Source of the DNA: an uncultured Anaerolineae bacterium
Lineage (GTDB): Bacteria; Chloroflexota; Anaerolineae; Anaerolineales; Villigracilaceae
Length of the DNA stretch: 41,039 nt
Reading direction: 5' to 3'
NCBI GenBank assembly: GCA_903854805.1
Contig: CAINXK010000234.1
Location: forward strand, 1-41,039
Below, piece after piece: positions 32,159 through 40,953 of this stretch (the first letter of the stretch is position 1; every line of letters begins with the position of its first letter). The position numbers were made by a program, and so were the translations under genes. A model generated the notes under the pieces. It worked only from the letters and a program-made list of their open reading frames with translations. It made no database searches and was not told where the DNA came from.

Positions 32159-33358
32159 ATGGCCAACCGAAAAAATTCTAAAAAACCAACCATCGCAGGT
32201 GTGATCTTTATTTTGGTAATACTTGCAATCTTTTACCTGTATCCCGATCTGGGGAACAACAGCGCAAATACAGATCTGGCGACATCTTCTCCCATTTCTG
32301 AAAATACAACTCCAACGCCAGTTACATCAAACGGAAACCAAACCGGCAGCAGTTTGGACTGGTTAACAGTTTATTTCACCAATCCAAACCCACCAGATAA
32401 TACAACGGATGGCATCGATCAGTATGTTATTCCGCTAATAAATCAGGCAAAAAAATCAATTGACGTGGCTTCCTTTGACTTGAACTTGCCCAGTTTTATC
32501 AATGCCCTCGCTGATGCAAGCAAACGCGGCGTACAAGTCCGGATTGTTTATGATGGAAAGAATGGTAATCAAAAGCTGGAAGCCAACCGCACAGAGGATG
32601 GAAAAGAATTTGATGCAATCGCCGTCTTAAATAACGCCGATATTGCGCCTGTGGATGGAGGCCGCTCCAGCGGTCTGATGCATGACAAAATGATCATTAT
32701 CGACAGCGAAACCCTGTTTATGGGTTCATGGAATATGTCATATAACGATACATTCCGTAACAATAACAACCTGCTCAAAATTACCAACCCCCAGCTGATA
32801 GCCAACTACCAGGCCAAGTTCAACGAACTCTTTATAGATCAACGTTTCGGCACCCATGCTACGGTCGGCGCACTAAATTCACAGATGAACATTGACGGTG
32901 TTCAAGTCGAAAATTATTTTTCTCCATCTGACCAGGTTACAGCCAAACTGGTGGCTTATGTCAACAACGCCAAGAAGTCCATCCATTTCATGATCTTCAC
33001 CTTTACCGATAAAGATATAGCCAGCGCTATGATTGAGCGCTATAACGCCGGCGTGGATGTATCAGGTACCATCGAAGATCGCGGCGCTTCTCAAGGTGCA
33101 TTTGTACCCCTATTTTGTGCCAAGGTACCCACAAAAGTTGATGGAAATAAATACACCATGCACCATAAAGTAATGGTGATCGATGAAAGTATTGTCATCA
33201 CAGGTTCGTTCAACTTTACGAATGCCGCCGATAATGAAAACGACGACAACATTATCGTTATCCACGACCCTACCGTTGCCAGACTATATCTGGATGAATT
33301 AGAACGGGTGAGCGGCGTTTCCAAGGATCCTAAACCCGGCAGCATAACCTGCAAATAA
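32159..33358 (+). CDS. Membrane-anchored phospholipase D-like protein
   Basis: This 399-residue protein has an N-terminal hydrophobic anchor (IAGVIFILVILAIFYLYPD, about 12-30) and a Ser/Thr/Pro linker, so the catalytic part is outside the membrane. Two HKD motifs are intact: His175/Lys177/Asp182 in MHDKMIIIDSETLFMGSWN, and His334/Lys336/Asp341 in MHHKVMVIDESIVITGSFN. Both are followed by the GSxN element. Such proteins are phosphodiesterases acting on phospholipids or nucleic acids. The VASFDLNLPSFINALADASK pattern is like Nuc/endonuclease and minor cardiolipin-synthase relatives. It has an AAGGAG site and is coupled to the small helical gene upstream. Substrate unknown. Confidence 0.9.
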   Translation: MANRKNSKKPTIAGVIFILVILAIFYLYPDLGNNSANTDLATSSPISENTTPTPVTSNGNQTGSSLDWLTVYFTNPNPPDNTTDGIDQYVIPLINQAKKSIDVASFDLNLPSFINALADASKRGVQVRIVYDGKNGNQKLEANRTEDGKEFDAIAVLNNADIAPVDGGRSSGLMHDKMIIIDSETLFMGSWNMSYNDTFRNNNNLLKITNPQLIANYQAKFNELFIDQRFGTHATVGALNSQMNIDGVQVENYFSPSDQVTAKLVAYVNNAKKSIHFMIFTFTDKDIASAMIERYNAGVDVSGTIEDRGASQGAFVPLFCAKVPTKVDGNKYTMHHKVMVIDESIVITGSFNFTNAADNENDDNIIVIHDPTVARLYLDELERVSGVSKDPKPGSITCK

Positions 33359-33376
33359 GCTATTGGTGTCTTGACA

Positions 33377-33410
33377 ATAAGAGATGCGACCAACAGGTCG
33401 CATCTCTTAT
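33377..33410 (+). terminator. Terminator after the PLD-like gene
   Basis: Perfect 15-bp arms (33377-33391 and 33396-33410) with an AACA loop, followed by ATTTTCC. It lies 19 bases after the stop codon and also separates this gene from the convergent SH3 lipoprotein. Confidence 0.8.
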
Positions 33411-33531
33411 ATTTTCCTGGTTTTCATCAACCGGCGATTCGTTATACTGGTTCCAGCCTGGGGCCCCCTGCTGATGAAAATCGATCAGCTACCTGTGAAC
33501 CCTGCCAACCGGTGGAGCATAGAGTCCCGAT

Positions 33532-34065
33532 TTAGGGCCATGTATGACTTGAGGCAGCGGCATTGTCAGCAGCTGTCTGACTACGCACAGCAGCGGTCAC
33601 ACAAACATGGTCACCCGAGAAAGCTTCCCTCCAAACATATCCAGAGATGCAGGCATCCGCGCCATCCGCAGCAATGGCCAAACGAGAACTGGCGGCAGCA
33701 TTATCAGATTGTATTTGAGCGTGAACCGAAGCCTCAACACAAACGTCATCACCAGCAGCCGCTTCACGCCAGATAAAACCAGTCAGACATGTATGCGGAC
33801 CATATGGCCCAACCACCCAACGGGAGGCAGCGGCGGCATTATCAGCAGCTGCCTGACTACGTACAGCGGCAGTCACACAAACATGGTCACCTGAAAAGGC
33901 TTCCCGCCAGACATACCCCGCCGCACAGGCATCGGGGCCGAAGACATTAATGATCTTACGTGAATCAGCGGCGGCATTATCGGCATCAGCCTGTGCCTTG
34001 GATGCCGGCGGCACACACACCTTGTCGGCCGAACGAGCCAATCTGAAAACGTAACCATCTTTACA
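33532..34065 (-). repeat. Tandem 138-bp coding repeats (four units)
   Basis: Units start at the Cys codons near 34065, 33927, 33789 and 33651 on the minus strand. Units 2 and 4 encode nearly identical peptides (GYVWREAFSGDHVCVTAAVR) but differ at many synonymous positions. This suggests selection on the protein rather than a fresh DNA duplication. Confidence 0.8.
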
Positions 34066-34602
34066 AGTGCCACTGGGTGGCAGAGGGGTGGGTGGTGCCA
34101 CGATGACAGCCAGGGTCGCGGGTACGCAGGATGCGCTCACAACACCCCCGAACACCCAGCCATATCCACCAGTTCCACCCACGAACTGGATATACCACCA
34201 GGTCCCATCCGCGCTTTTCCCGGCAATAAGGGCACTGCTGTTCTGAGCCAGCGCGCCAAACGTTGGATACACTGTACCTGGTCCTGAACGAACATTGACG
34301 GGCGAATTCGCCACTACAACCGGGACGCATGCCGTGGGCGAAGGAACAAGAGTAGCAGAAGCTTCCACGGTCAAGGTGGGCACAACCACGGCAGACGTGG
34401 GCGACAGCTCAACAGTACTGGCGGCAACAGGCGCTTTAGTTGCCGGAGCGCCTGACGCTCCAGGTGCTGAGAGCGCAGTCACCGTGAGAGCAAGATCTTC
34501 CGCACTCACGCCAACTTGTGTTGCAGAGCTTTGAGGTAGATTGCAACTCACAATTGCCAACCAAATGGCCAGGATTGATAGGGGTATTCGCTTATTGCGC
34601 AT
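33532..34602 (-). CDS. SH3-domain lipoprotein with four 46-residue Cys-rich repeats
   Basis: This 356-residue exported protein has a signal peptide with lipobox AIVSC (lipid Cys20) and an Ala/Thr/Pro linker to about residue 92. A bacterial SH3 domain follows at about 98-158 (PVNVRSGPGTVYPTFG, TWWYIQF, GYGWVF). The C-terminal half has four tandem units beginning at Cys180, 226, 272 and 318, a strict 46-residue period. Each has the pattern C..GYVWREA..GD.VCV....R.Q...DNAAA.SR. The unit has two Cys and could be disulfide-stabilised. I start at ATG 34602 after GAGGCG. SH3b domains often bind peptidoglycan, so a cell-wall or matrix role is inferred. The last unit ends early (SHTWP). Confidence 0.85.
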   Translation of the reverse strand: MRNKRIPLSILAIWLAIVSCNLPQSSATQVGVSAEDLALTVTALSAPGASGAPATKAPVAASTVELSPTSAVVVPTLTVEASATLVPSPTACVPVVVANSPVNVRSGPGTVYPTFGALAQNSSALIAGKSADGTWWYIQFVGGTGGYGWVFGGVVSASCVPATLAVIVAPPTPLPPSGTCKDGYVFRLARSADKVCVPPASKAQADADNAAADSRKIINVFGPDACAAGYVWREAFSGDHVCVTAAVRSQAAADNAAAASRWVVGPYGPHTCLTGFIWREAAAGDDVCVEASVHAQIQSDNAAASSRLAIAADGADACISGYVWREAFSGDHVCVTAAVRSQTAADNAAASSHTWP

Positions 34603-35009
34603 TTTCGCCTCGCTTTTTGAACCACATTTGTGATTATTATCCACCAAGACTGATTACTATGCAACAGGTAACTTTGGTTTGAGTGTGGTGCAGATTTTCG
34701 GAGATACGATAGATCATAATAAATTTCTTGCTTTTCAGTTGTGACCTGCCCTCACCCCGACCCTCTCCCGCCAAAAGTCAACAGAAAGCGTACGGATAGA
34801 ATATAGCAGGAGAGGAAGAAGTTCTTAACCAGAGCGAAATGATCTCTGGGGCGTTTTTTTGAGATGATCACGTGGACAGATTTGCTTCCGCCTTCATCCA
34901 GACCCTGCCTCGCGGCAACGCCCTTACCGTCTGCCAATGATTAGCGCAATCCACCTTCGGTCTCCACAAAAGTCTTTCACTTACCAGTCAATGCCCATGC
35001 TCGGCGCAC
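34603..35009. other. Gene-free stretch between SH3 lipoprotein and pheT terminator
   Basis: No gene is seen. The stretch contains CCCTCACCCCGACCCTCTCCC-like low-complexity sequence near 34748-34769 and a GTTTTTTTGAG run near 34850 that may be part of a weak hairpin. Small minus-strand frames (for example 34752-34937) show no conserved features. Confidence 0.4.
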
Positions 35010-35046
35010 AAAAAACAGCGCAGGCGTTTTTTAGGCGCCTGCGCTG
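35010..35046 (-). terminator. Terminator of the pheS-pheT operon
   Basis: On the minus strand CAGCGCAGGCG pairs perfectly with CGCCTGCGCTG (11 bp, loop CCTAAAAAA) and is followed by TTTTTTG. It lies about 35 bases after the pheT stop. Confidence 0.88.
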
Positions 35047-35080
35047 AAAGGTGTGCGGGGTTCGTTTTTTTTTGTACTGG

Positions 35081-37645
35081 TCAGCTGCGCAGTTTTGCGC
35101 CAAGTTCACGGTCGAGACGCTGGATGATGCGGTAGCGTATCTGGCTGGCTTCCTTGTCTGTAAGGGTGCCGTCCGGAGATTGATAGACCAGGGAATAGGC
35201 GAGCGATTTTCTGCCAGCGCCAATCTGTTCGGAACGGAAGACGTCGAACAGACGCACAGAGGCGAGCAGTTTGCCACCGGTCTGACGGATAAGAGCTTCG
35301 ACACGGTCGGCGGGCAGACCTTCATCGACAATAACTGCGATATCTTCCAAGATAGGCGGAAATTCGCTGACAGATTTCAGATCGAATGCGGTTTTCATGA
35401 TAGCCAGGACCGATTCAAGGTCAAAATCTGCAGCCACAACCGGAGCGCCGAAACCGTAGTTCTCCTGCACGAGTGGGTGCAGTTCGCCAAAAACGCCCAG
35501 GGCGGTTTTGCCGATCAGGACCGATGCACATTTTCCTGGATGGAAAGCCGGGTGATCGGCAGAAACGTAGCTGACATCCAGGTGCAGTGCAGACATCAAG
35601 GCTTCGACAATGCCTTTCAGATCGTAAAAATCGAGTTTGACTCCCAGCTTGGTATCCCAGGCCTGGGCGTAGCGGCGACCGGTGAGGGCGATGGAGAGGC
35701 GTCGGGGCTCGAGCGGCAGATCGCTGCCTTGCGGGATGAAGACTGGTCCGATCTCGAACATGGCCAGGCTATCAGAAAGACGGGCATTGCGTTCGACCAC
35801 GTTCAAGATACTGGCCAGGACGCTGCGACGCATGACCCGTTTTTCGGGGGTGATGGGGTTAGCCAGTTTCACATATTCAATTGGTGCACTAGCAGCAGAC
35901 CCAGGCAGGAGCCGGCTTTCAATTTCCGGGGCACTCATACGATGCGTGATAACTTCCTGCAGGCCGAGGCCAACGAGAATGTCACGCACACGATCCTCGC
36001 GCTCCAGCGATTGGTTACCACGCTGGGGGGGGAGCGGATCAGCCATACGGGTTTCGGGGATACGATCGATGCCGTACAGGCGTGCGACTTCTTCCATGAT
36101 GTCTGCCACGCCAACCACGCCTTCGCCAATATCAGTACGGAAAGGTGGGGTTTGGACAAAGATAGACTGGCCTTGAATACTGCATTTGAATTCCAGACGG
36201 GTCAGCATTTCGACAATTTCGGCAGCGGTCAGGCTGATGCCGAGGGCGCGCTTAACGTCTTTTTCGCTGATCTCAATTTGCGGGTCAATGGGCGGCAGCG
36301 GGTAGTTATCAATGATGCCCGGGGCAACCTGGCCACCGCTCCACTGGGCCATCCAGTACAGGCAGCGCTTGAGACCTTCGATCGTCAGGGCCGGGTGAAC
36401 GCCGCGTGAGAAGCGGTATGCCGCTTCGGAATGCAGATTGTGGGCGTTGGCAGTTTTACGAATATTGATGAAATTCCAGGCGGCTGCCTCGAGCAGTATG
36501 CTGGTTGTGCTCTGGGTACGGGCAGCATGGTCATTCTGCACGGCTTTGGAAGCATCGTGGATTTCGCTTTCCTGGCCGCCCATGACACCCGCCATGGAGA
36601 GAGCACCTTTTTCATCGCAGACAAGCACATTGGATGGGTTCAGGCTGCGTTCGGCATTATCAAGTGTGGTCAGCTTTTCACCCTGACCGGCGGCGCGGGT
36701 AATGATCTTGACCGGCTGGCTGCCTGCACGAGCTTTGAGAACATCGTAATCAAAGGCATGCAGAGGCTGGCCGATCTCGAGCATCGTGTAGTTTGTGGCG
36801 TCGACAATGTTGCTGATCGGGCGCATCCCGGCCAGACGCAGACGCAACTGCACCCAATAGGGACTTTCCTTGATTTCGACGTTACGGATCAACCCAAGGG
36901 TGAAGCGCGGATTAAGCTGCGGATCACGGATCTCGATGGCAACCTTGTTTTCAAGCGACTCACCCGACTCAGGCAGTTCATACGATTGTTTTTTGAGCGG
37001 CAAACCGGTGAGGGCGGCTACCTCGCGGGCAATTCCAAGGATGTTGGCATTGCGGGCGTTATTAGGCAAAATACTGACTTCCAAGACGGCATCACCAATG
37101 TAATCTGCCAATCCAGCGCCCACAGGCGCGTCATCATCCAGAAAGATGACACCCTCGTGTTCGATGGATATGCCCAGTTCTTTCTCAGAGCAGACCATCG
37201 AGTAAGAATCGATGCCGCGAATCTTGGCGCGTTTTAGGGTAGTCAGAACCAGTCCATCGGCGTGACCATCATAAATGGTTGCGCCTTCCCTGGCATAAGC
37301 GACTTTAATCGGTTTGGGCAGTTTGCCCAGGCCCATAAACGGGTAGAGGTTGGGCGCGCCGGTCAGAACAATATGTTCCTGTTGGCCATCAAACAGGCTG
37401 CAGAGAGTCAGACGATCGGCATTGGGGTGCTGATTGACCTCGCGGATTTCGGCCACGACGATCTTTTCTTTATCCCAGGCGATACCATTGATCTTGAAGC
37501 CATACTTATTCTCTTTGGGAAGTTCCAACCCGACATAATGAATCTCTTCCACTTCCAGACCAGAGACGGTCAGCAAGCGGGCAAGTTCTTCGATCGGGAG
37601 ATTGATCTCAACGTAATCCTTCAGCCATGAAATGGGTACCTTCAT
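35081..37645 (-). CDS. pheT: Phenylalanyl-tRNA synthetase beta subunit
   Basis: This 854-residue bacterial-type PheT is the large subunit of the alpha2-beta2 enzyme that charges tRNA-Phe. The order of domains is as expected: N-terminal MKVPISWLKDYVEINLPIEE, an EMAP-II-like tRNA-binding OB fold (VVAEIREVNQHPNADRLTLC), and the B3/B4 editing region. Then come the B5 domain, the catalytic-like core (LQEVITHRMSAPE, KLANPITPEKRVMRRSVL) and a C-terminal FDX-ACB anticodon-binding domain (FPPILEDIAVIVDEGLPAD to the end). The start follows CTAGGAGG, 9 bases after pheS. The gene ends before a strong terminator. Nothing is missing or odd. Confidence 0.96.
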   Translation of the reverse strand: MKVPISWLKDYVEINLPIEELARLLTVSGLEVEEIHYVGLELPKENKYGFKINGIAWDKEKIVVAEIREVNQHPNADRLTLCSLFDGQQEHIVLTGAPNLYPFMGLGKLPKPIKVAYAREGATIYDGHADGLVLTTLKRAKIRGIDSYSMVCSEKELGISIEHEGVIFLDDDAPVGAGLADYIGDAVLEVSILPNNARNANILGIAREVAALTGLPLKKQSYELPESGESLENKVAIEIRDPQLNPRFTLGLIRNVEIKESPYWVQLRLRLAGMRPISNIVDATNYTMLEIGQPLHAFDYDVLKARAGSQPVKIITRAAGQGEKLTTLDNAERSLNPSNVLVCDEKGALSMAGVMGGQESEIHDASKAVQNDHAARTQSTTSILLEAAAWNFINIRKTANAHNLHSEAAYRFSRGVHPALTIEGLKRCLYWMAQWSGGQVAPGIIDNYPLPPIDPQIEISEKDVKRALGISLTAAEIVEMLTRLEFKCSIQGQSIFVQTPPFRTDIGEGVVGVADIMEEVARLYGIDRIPETRMADPLPPQRGNQSLEREDRVRDILVGLGLQEVITHRMSAPEIESRLLPGSAASAPIEYVKLANPITPEKRVMRRSVLASILNVVERNARLSDSLAMFEIGPVFIPQGSDLPLEPRRLSIALTGRRYAQAWDTKLGVKLDFYDLKGIVEALMSALHLDVSYVSADHPAFHPGKCASVLIGKTALGVFGELHPLVQENYGFGAPVVAADFDLESVLAIMKTAFDLKSVSEFPPILEDIAVIVDEGLPADRVEALIRQTGGKLLASVRLFDVFRSEQIGAGRKSLAYSLVYQSPDGTLTDKEASQIRYRIIQRLDRELGAKLRS

Positions 37646-37654
37646 ACTGGCCTC

Positions 37655-38713
37655 CTAGAATTGTTCAAGGAAACGAACATCGTTTCCCCAGAAATAGCGA
37701 ATATCATTCATGCGGTGAAGCAGCATGGTCTGACGTTGTGGGCCCATACCGAAGGCAAAGCCGGTATAGCGGCGCGGATCGTAGCCGCCGTTTTGCAGGA
37801 CAACCGGGTGCACCATTCCACAGCCCAGTATCTCGAGCCAGCCCGAGTTCTTGCAGACTGCGCAGCCTTTGCCCCCGCACACAAAGCATTCAACATCCAC
37901 TTCCGCCGAAGGTTCGGTGAAGGGGAAATATGATGCCCGGAAACGCACTTTGGCCTGCGGTCCGAACATACGCCGGGCGAAATCAGCCAGGGTGCCTTTC
38001 AGGTCACCATAAGTGATGTTCTCGCCAACGGCTAGCCCTTCGACCTGGTAAAACTGTACTTCAGAACGGGCTGTAATCTGCTCGTAACGATAACACATGC
38101 CTGGCAGGGCGATACGGATGGATGGCGGGTTCTCGGGATCGGCAGCTGAGAATTCGCGCATGGCGCGGATCTGACCTGGTGAGGTATGTGTGCGGAGCAG
38201 GAGCGGGTTATCGCCACGCTCACCAGCATCGACGTAAAAGGAATCCTGCATTTCGCGCGCCGGGTGGTGCAGAGGAAAGTTCAGGGCCTGAAAATTCATC
38301 TCGTCAGTTTCAATATCTCGCGAGGTATAGACCTGAAAGCCCATCTCGGCCAGAATGCCCAGAATGCGTCGCAAGGTTACAGTAGCGGGATGAAGACCAC
38401 CGTGCTGGGCCGAACGGCCAGGCAGAGTAACATCGAGCTGCTCTTCTTGCAGTGATTTGGAAAGAGCAGCGGCTTTGACCACTTCAGCGCGAGCGGCAAA
38501 TGCAGTCTCCAGGGCTACTTTAACCTGATTGGCACGCTGACCCACCAGCGGGCGCTCTTCCTTGGAAAGACCACCCATCTGGCTGAAAACATTCATAACT
38601 GCAGAGCTGCGTCCGATGTTGGCCACCCGCCAGGCTTCGAGCCCAGCTTCGTCGTTGATGGCTGACAGCGATGCAAGCGCTGCTTTTTCGATTTCGTTCA
38701 ATTTATCGAGCAT
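37655..38713 (-). CDS. pheS: Phenylalanyl-tRNA synthetase alpha subunit
   Basis: This 352-residue class II catalytic subunit starts at ATG 38713 after GGAGGT; the longer open frame to 38770 extends into the leader. The N-terminal coiled-coil arm (LDKLNEIEKAALASLSAIND) binds tRNA. Class II motif 2 is in ALPGMCYRYEQITARSEVQF, preceded by LLRTHTSPGQIRAM, and motif 3 is in GFAFGMGPQRQTMLLHRMND. An insert with four Cys (CFVCGGKGCAVC) lies in the catalytic domain. It is a likely zinc site also known from some other bacterial PheS proteins but absent in E. coli. It is the first gene of the T-box-controlled operon. Confidence 0.96.
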   Translation of the reverse strand: MLDKLNEIEKAALASLSAINDEAGLEAWRVANIGRSSAVMNVFSQMGGLSKEERPLVGQRANQVKVALETAFAARAEVVKAAALSKSLQEEQLDVTLPGRSAQHGGLHPATVTLRRILGILAEMGFQVYTSRDIETDEMNFQALNFPLHHPAREMQDSFYVDAGERGDNPLLLRTHTSPGQIRAMREFSAADPENPPSIRIALPGMCYRYEQITARSEVQFYQVEGLAVGENITYGDLKGTLADFARRMFGPQAKVRFRASYFPFTEPSAEVDVECFVCGGKGCAVCKNSGWLEILGCGMVHPVVLQNGGYDPRRYTGFAFGMGPQRQTMLLHRMNDIRYFWGNDVRFLEQF

Positions 38714-38811
38714 TGTGACCTCCAAAAATCTCCCGTGCAGTGATCTTGTCCATCTCACCAGGGAATACACCGGGTAAAACGGTGCTTCCTGTGTCTTGTG
38801 GCAAATACAAA

Positions 38812-39060
38812 ACTCCCGTCCACACTGGGACGGGAGTAAATTCCCGCGGTACCACCCAACTTGACCATGATCTGGCCCACTTAATGCCGACCGACATCGG
38901 CTTCCCTGGTAACGCCGGGAGGGCGGCTTGAACTACTTAATAAAACGTTGTTCACTCAAGCGGCTCGAGAGGGAACTTCGACTGGGTTGGGTTGAGCACA
39001 AGTCTCAGCAGGTCTTGCGCATCTCTGGCAACTTCCACCAATCTACTTTCCTCTGTCATA
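38812..39060 (-). promoter_or_regulatory. T-box leader (tRNA-Phe responsive) of pheS-pheT
   Basis: The T-box sequence GGGTGGTACCGCGG lies at 38857-38844 on the minus strand. It is followed by the terminator ACTCCCGTCC-6-GGACGGGAGT (38837-38812) with TTTTG after it. Upstream is a Stem I with AGTAG and GAAGTTCCC elements closed by GAGG/CCTC pairs. The presumed specifier codon is UUC at 38975-38973, matching phenylalanine. Uncharged tRNA-Phe would stabilise the antiterminator and switch the operon on. Confidence 0.93.
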
Positions 39061-39091
39061 ACCATTTGGAAAGACTTGCCTGTTGGTTTCA

Positions 39092-39119
39092 ATTATCGTC
39101 AGAATCGGGTGGCTGTCAA
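39092..39119 (-). promoter_or_regulatory. Promoter of the pheS-pheT operon
   Basis: On the minus strand TTGACA (39119-39114) and GATAAT (39097-39092) are 16 bases apart. Transcription from about 39085 would begin just upstream of the T-box Stem I. Confidence 0.8.
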
Positions 39120-39645
39120 GAGCCATTATATTGTAAGGCAGAGTCCATTCCGAAAAGAAAAAACCGGGATGGGCTGGTTGACTTTCAAAACTCTCAACCC
39201 GGGTATATCCCGTCCAAGAAATTGAACTGAAATTACCAAAAGTTGGCCCCTTTGGGCCTTTCTTCTCAGCCCTTTCCCTGAACACCAGCAAGCCACGTGT
39301 CGAACGCCAAAAACCAGGAAGCTCCTATCCCCGGCAAGTGGTTTTTGGTATACAAGAGTAATGTTCGGTGGATGGATTTCACGGACTAATGTGATTCGAG
39401 CTTGCCTAAGGGCGCGTTCTTGTAACCCAGTGACCCGAAGTAGACCAGCCGCAACTTCTTGAGCGCCGATCTCAGGGTTTGGGAGACCAAGCCATCCGGA
39501 CGCACACGATAGTCGAGTTTTACCCGCAAATGGATGTTGGGCCTGGTCCTTCTGCATTCGAAACTGATCAAATGACGCCTACGGTCACAAACTGCGCTTT
39601 CCCACGCAAAGAAAATGGCGCAACTTGTGACCGCGTTGGGTATGA
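39120..39645. other. Stretch without a supported gene
   Basis: Open frames occur on the minus strand (143 codons at 39126-39557, 61 codons at 39386-39571). They overlap each other, lack ribosome binding sites and show no family motif. Short inverted repeats such as GGCCCCTTTGGGCC (near 39245) are present. I see no supported gene. Confidence 0.4.
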
Positions 39646-39924
39646 TTATGGTTTAGGAGTTGCCTTTCCCTGCCCCGTCCCCTTGCCCTGTGTGCTGCTC
39701 AGGATGGTCTGATATTGTTCAACCGCCAAATATTGTGGGCTGTAGATTTCGCCACCCTGGGTGCTGAGTGTATTTGAGAAAGATTTCAGATGGTTGTATG
39801 AACCATTCAGTAAGTTATTGTAAACCAGTTGAATATCAGCGTTATCAGTCTGGGCCAGGCGGGTTTGCAGGTCGAGAATGTCAATTTCTTCGATTGCGCC
39901 ACCAACCTTGATGGCATCATTCAA
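39646..39924 (-). pseudogene. DUF2202 lipoprotein gene, C-terminal part (after frame shift)
   Basis: This segment encodes the second half of a DUF2202 domain in the -1 frame relative to the upstream part: LNDAIKVGGAIEEIDILDLQ, LAQTDNADIQLVYNNLLNGS and YNHLKSFSNTL. These carry the helix-bundle pattern with Glu and His that could bind metal, as in ferritin-like folds. It has no ribosome binding site or plausible independent start (only a TTG). It would be translated only by frameshifting from the upstream segment, or if the A-run is really one base longer. The tail GKGTGQGKATPKP is low complexity. Confidence 0.8.
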
Positions 39925-40439
39925 TGATTTTTTCCTTGAGTGATGAGCGTATTATATAGTTCCTGAAGCTTCGGGTCTGTGAAGACGCCGGGAGCCTGTG
40001 TCGGGTTGAGTAAACTGTAAGTGGTGAGCAGCTGGCTGAGTTGATCGATGTGAGTCTGTTCGCTTTTGACAATATTCTGGAAAATCTGGATGTTCCAGGT
40101 TACAGCCAGCACATTGTAGACATCACGAGCCAACTTTTCCTCCTCGATCATGAAAATCAGTGCCGCTGCCTCATCAGCGCTCAAACCCATAGCCAGGTTT
40201 TCGACCGGAGCTATTATGGCTTCCGAAACAGGTGTAGCAGCTTCACCATTAGGCAATACTACTTCACTGGCGGGTAAAACCTCGCTGATTGGGCTGACCG
40301 GTTCGGCAGTATCTGGGGCAACGATAATAGTCTGGGTGGTAGAGCCGATGTTAGAAGCAGCCTGACTGGTACAGGCTGCCGTCCCAAGTACGACGACCAG
40401 TACGGCCGCGAAAAGCCCGACAAAAATATTTTTGGACAT
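39921..40439 (-). CDS. DUF2202 lipoprotein, N-terminal part (frame interrupted)
   Basis: These 172 codons start at ATG 40439 after GAAGGAG. They encode a lipoprotein signal (lipid Cys23 in LGTAACTSQ), a Val/Pro/Ser linker, and the first half of DUF2202. That half includes GLSADEAAALIFMIEEEKLA, RDVYNVLAVTWNIQIFQNIV and SEQTHIDQLSQLL, then GVFTDPKLQELYNTLITQGK. Translation then stops (NH, TGA). The domain continues in the -1 frame immediately after. The shift point is A AAA AAT (a run of six A on the minus strand, 39933-39928), which has the form of a -1 slippery heptamer. A one-base deletion, a sequencing error or programmed slippage are all possible. The family's role is unknown. Confidence 0.85.
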   Translation of the reverse strand: MSKNIFVGLFAAVLVVVLGTAACTSQAASNIGSTTQTIIVAPDTAEPVSPISEVLPASEVVLPNGEAATPVSEAIIAPVENLAMGLSADEAAALIFMIEEEKLARDVYNVLAVTWNIQIFQNIVKSEQTHIDQLSQLLTTYSLLNPTQAPGVFTDPKLQELYNTLITQGKNH

Positions 40440-40662
40440 TTTTTCTCCTTCAGAGTTTGATTTGGATTTTTAGCTGCTTGTTTGGAGCCATTGGATTTAT
40501 TCTAACAAGAAAGTGTAAAGAATAGTTAAACATAACAACAATTTTGTGTAATTATTTTGCGCACCCTGGATTTACGACAAACACCACAAGTTTTATCGTA
40601 ACGCGCCAGTCTCCATATATTTTTCACGTTAGCGTTGGCGGCTTCGACCGCAGGCTAATCTA
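40440..40662. other. Upstream region of the DUF2202 gene
   Basis: This AT-rich stretch presumably contains the DUF2202 promoter. A small plus-strand frame at 40544-40771 has no recognisable features and was not called. Confidence 0.35.
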
Positions 40663-40953
40663 TCAAAGAATCTGGTTGCAGGCTTCATCAAAAATGCCTT
40701 CGCTCATAGACTGGATGTACAGGTCTTCGATGATTTCTGCGATTCGCTCCAATAGAACATGGTACCGCTGATTAAATTACGCCCCTAAACTTTGATTCGT
40801 TCGCCACCTTGCTTCTGGCAGCAATAAGCCCAGCTTAGTTTGGTGGTAGGTTGGACGAACTTTGGCTTCATCTAGATATTCGATACCTTGCACCTTGCAA
40901 TACCGGCTGCTTGAGCAATACGATGAAATATTTATTTTTTCATCATCGGATCT
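40663..40953 (-). pseudogene. Possible degraded gene at the right edge
   Basis: One minus-strand frame is open from 40953 to 40663 except for a single TAA at 40779-40777. It reads coding-like on both sides of the stop: YLDEAKVRPTYHQTKLGLLL, then PEARWR before it, and HVLLERIAEIIEDLYIQSMS, then EGIFDEACNQIL after it. No start codon or ribosome binding site is evident and I do not recognise the family. I treat it as probable decayed coding sequence. Confidence 0.3.

Noticed and set aside
34741..34775. CCCTCACCCCGACCCTCTCCC-like segment as a possible dispersed repeat
   Set aside because: Only one copy is visible in the window, so repeat status cannot be supported from this sequence.
35051..36409. 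452-codon open frame on the plus strand
   Set aside because: It lies entirely antisense to pheT, has no ribosome binding site or family motif, and follows from pheT codon usage.
36431..37237. 268-codon open frame on the plus strand
   Set aside because: It is antisense to pheT with no recognisable domain.
39126..39557. 143-codon minus-strand frame considered as a possible Nudix-like protein
   Set aside because: The Nudix box residues (GxxxxxExxxxxxxREUxEExG) are not present; another frame competes over the same bases and there is no ribosome binding site.
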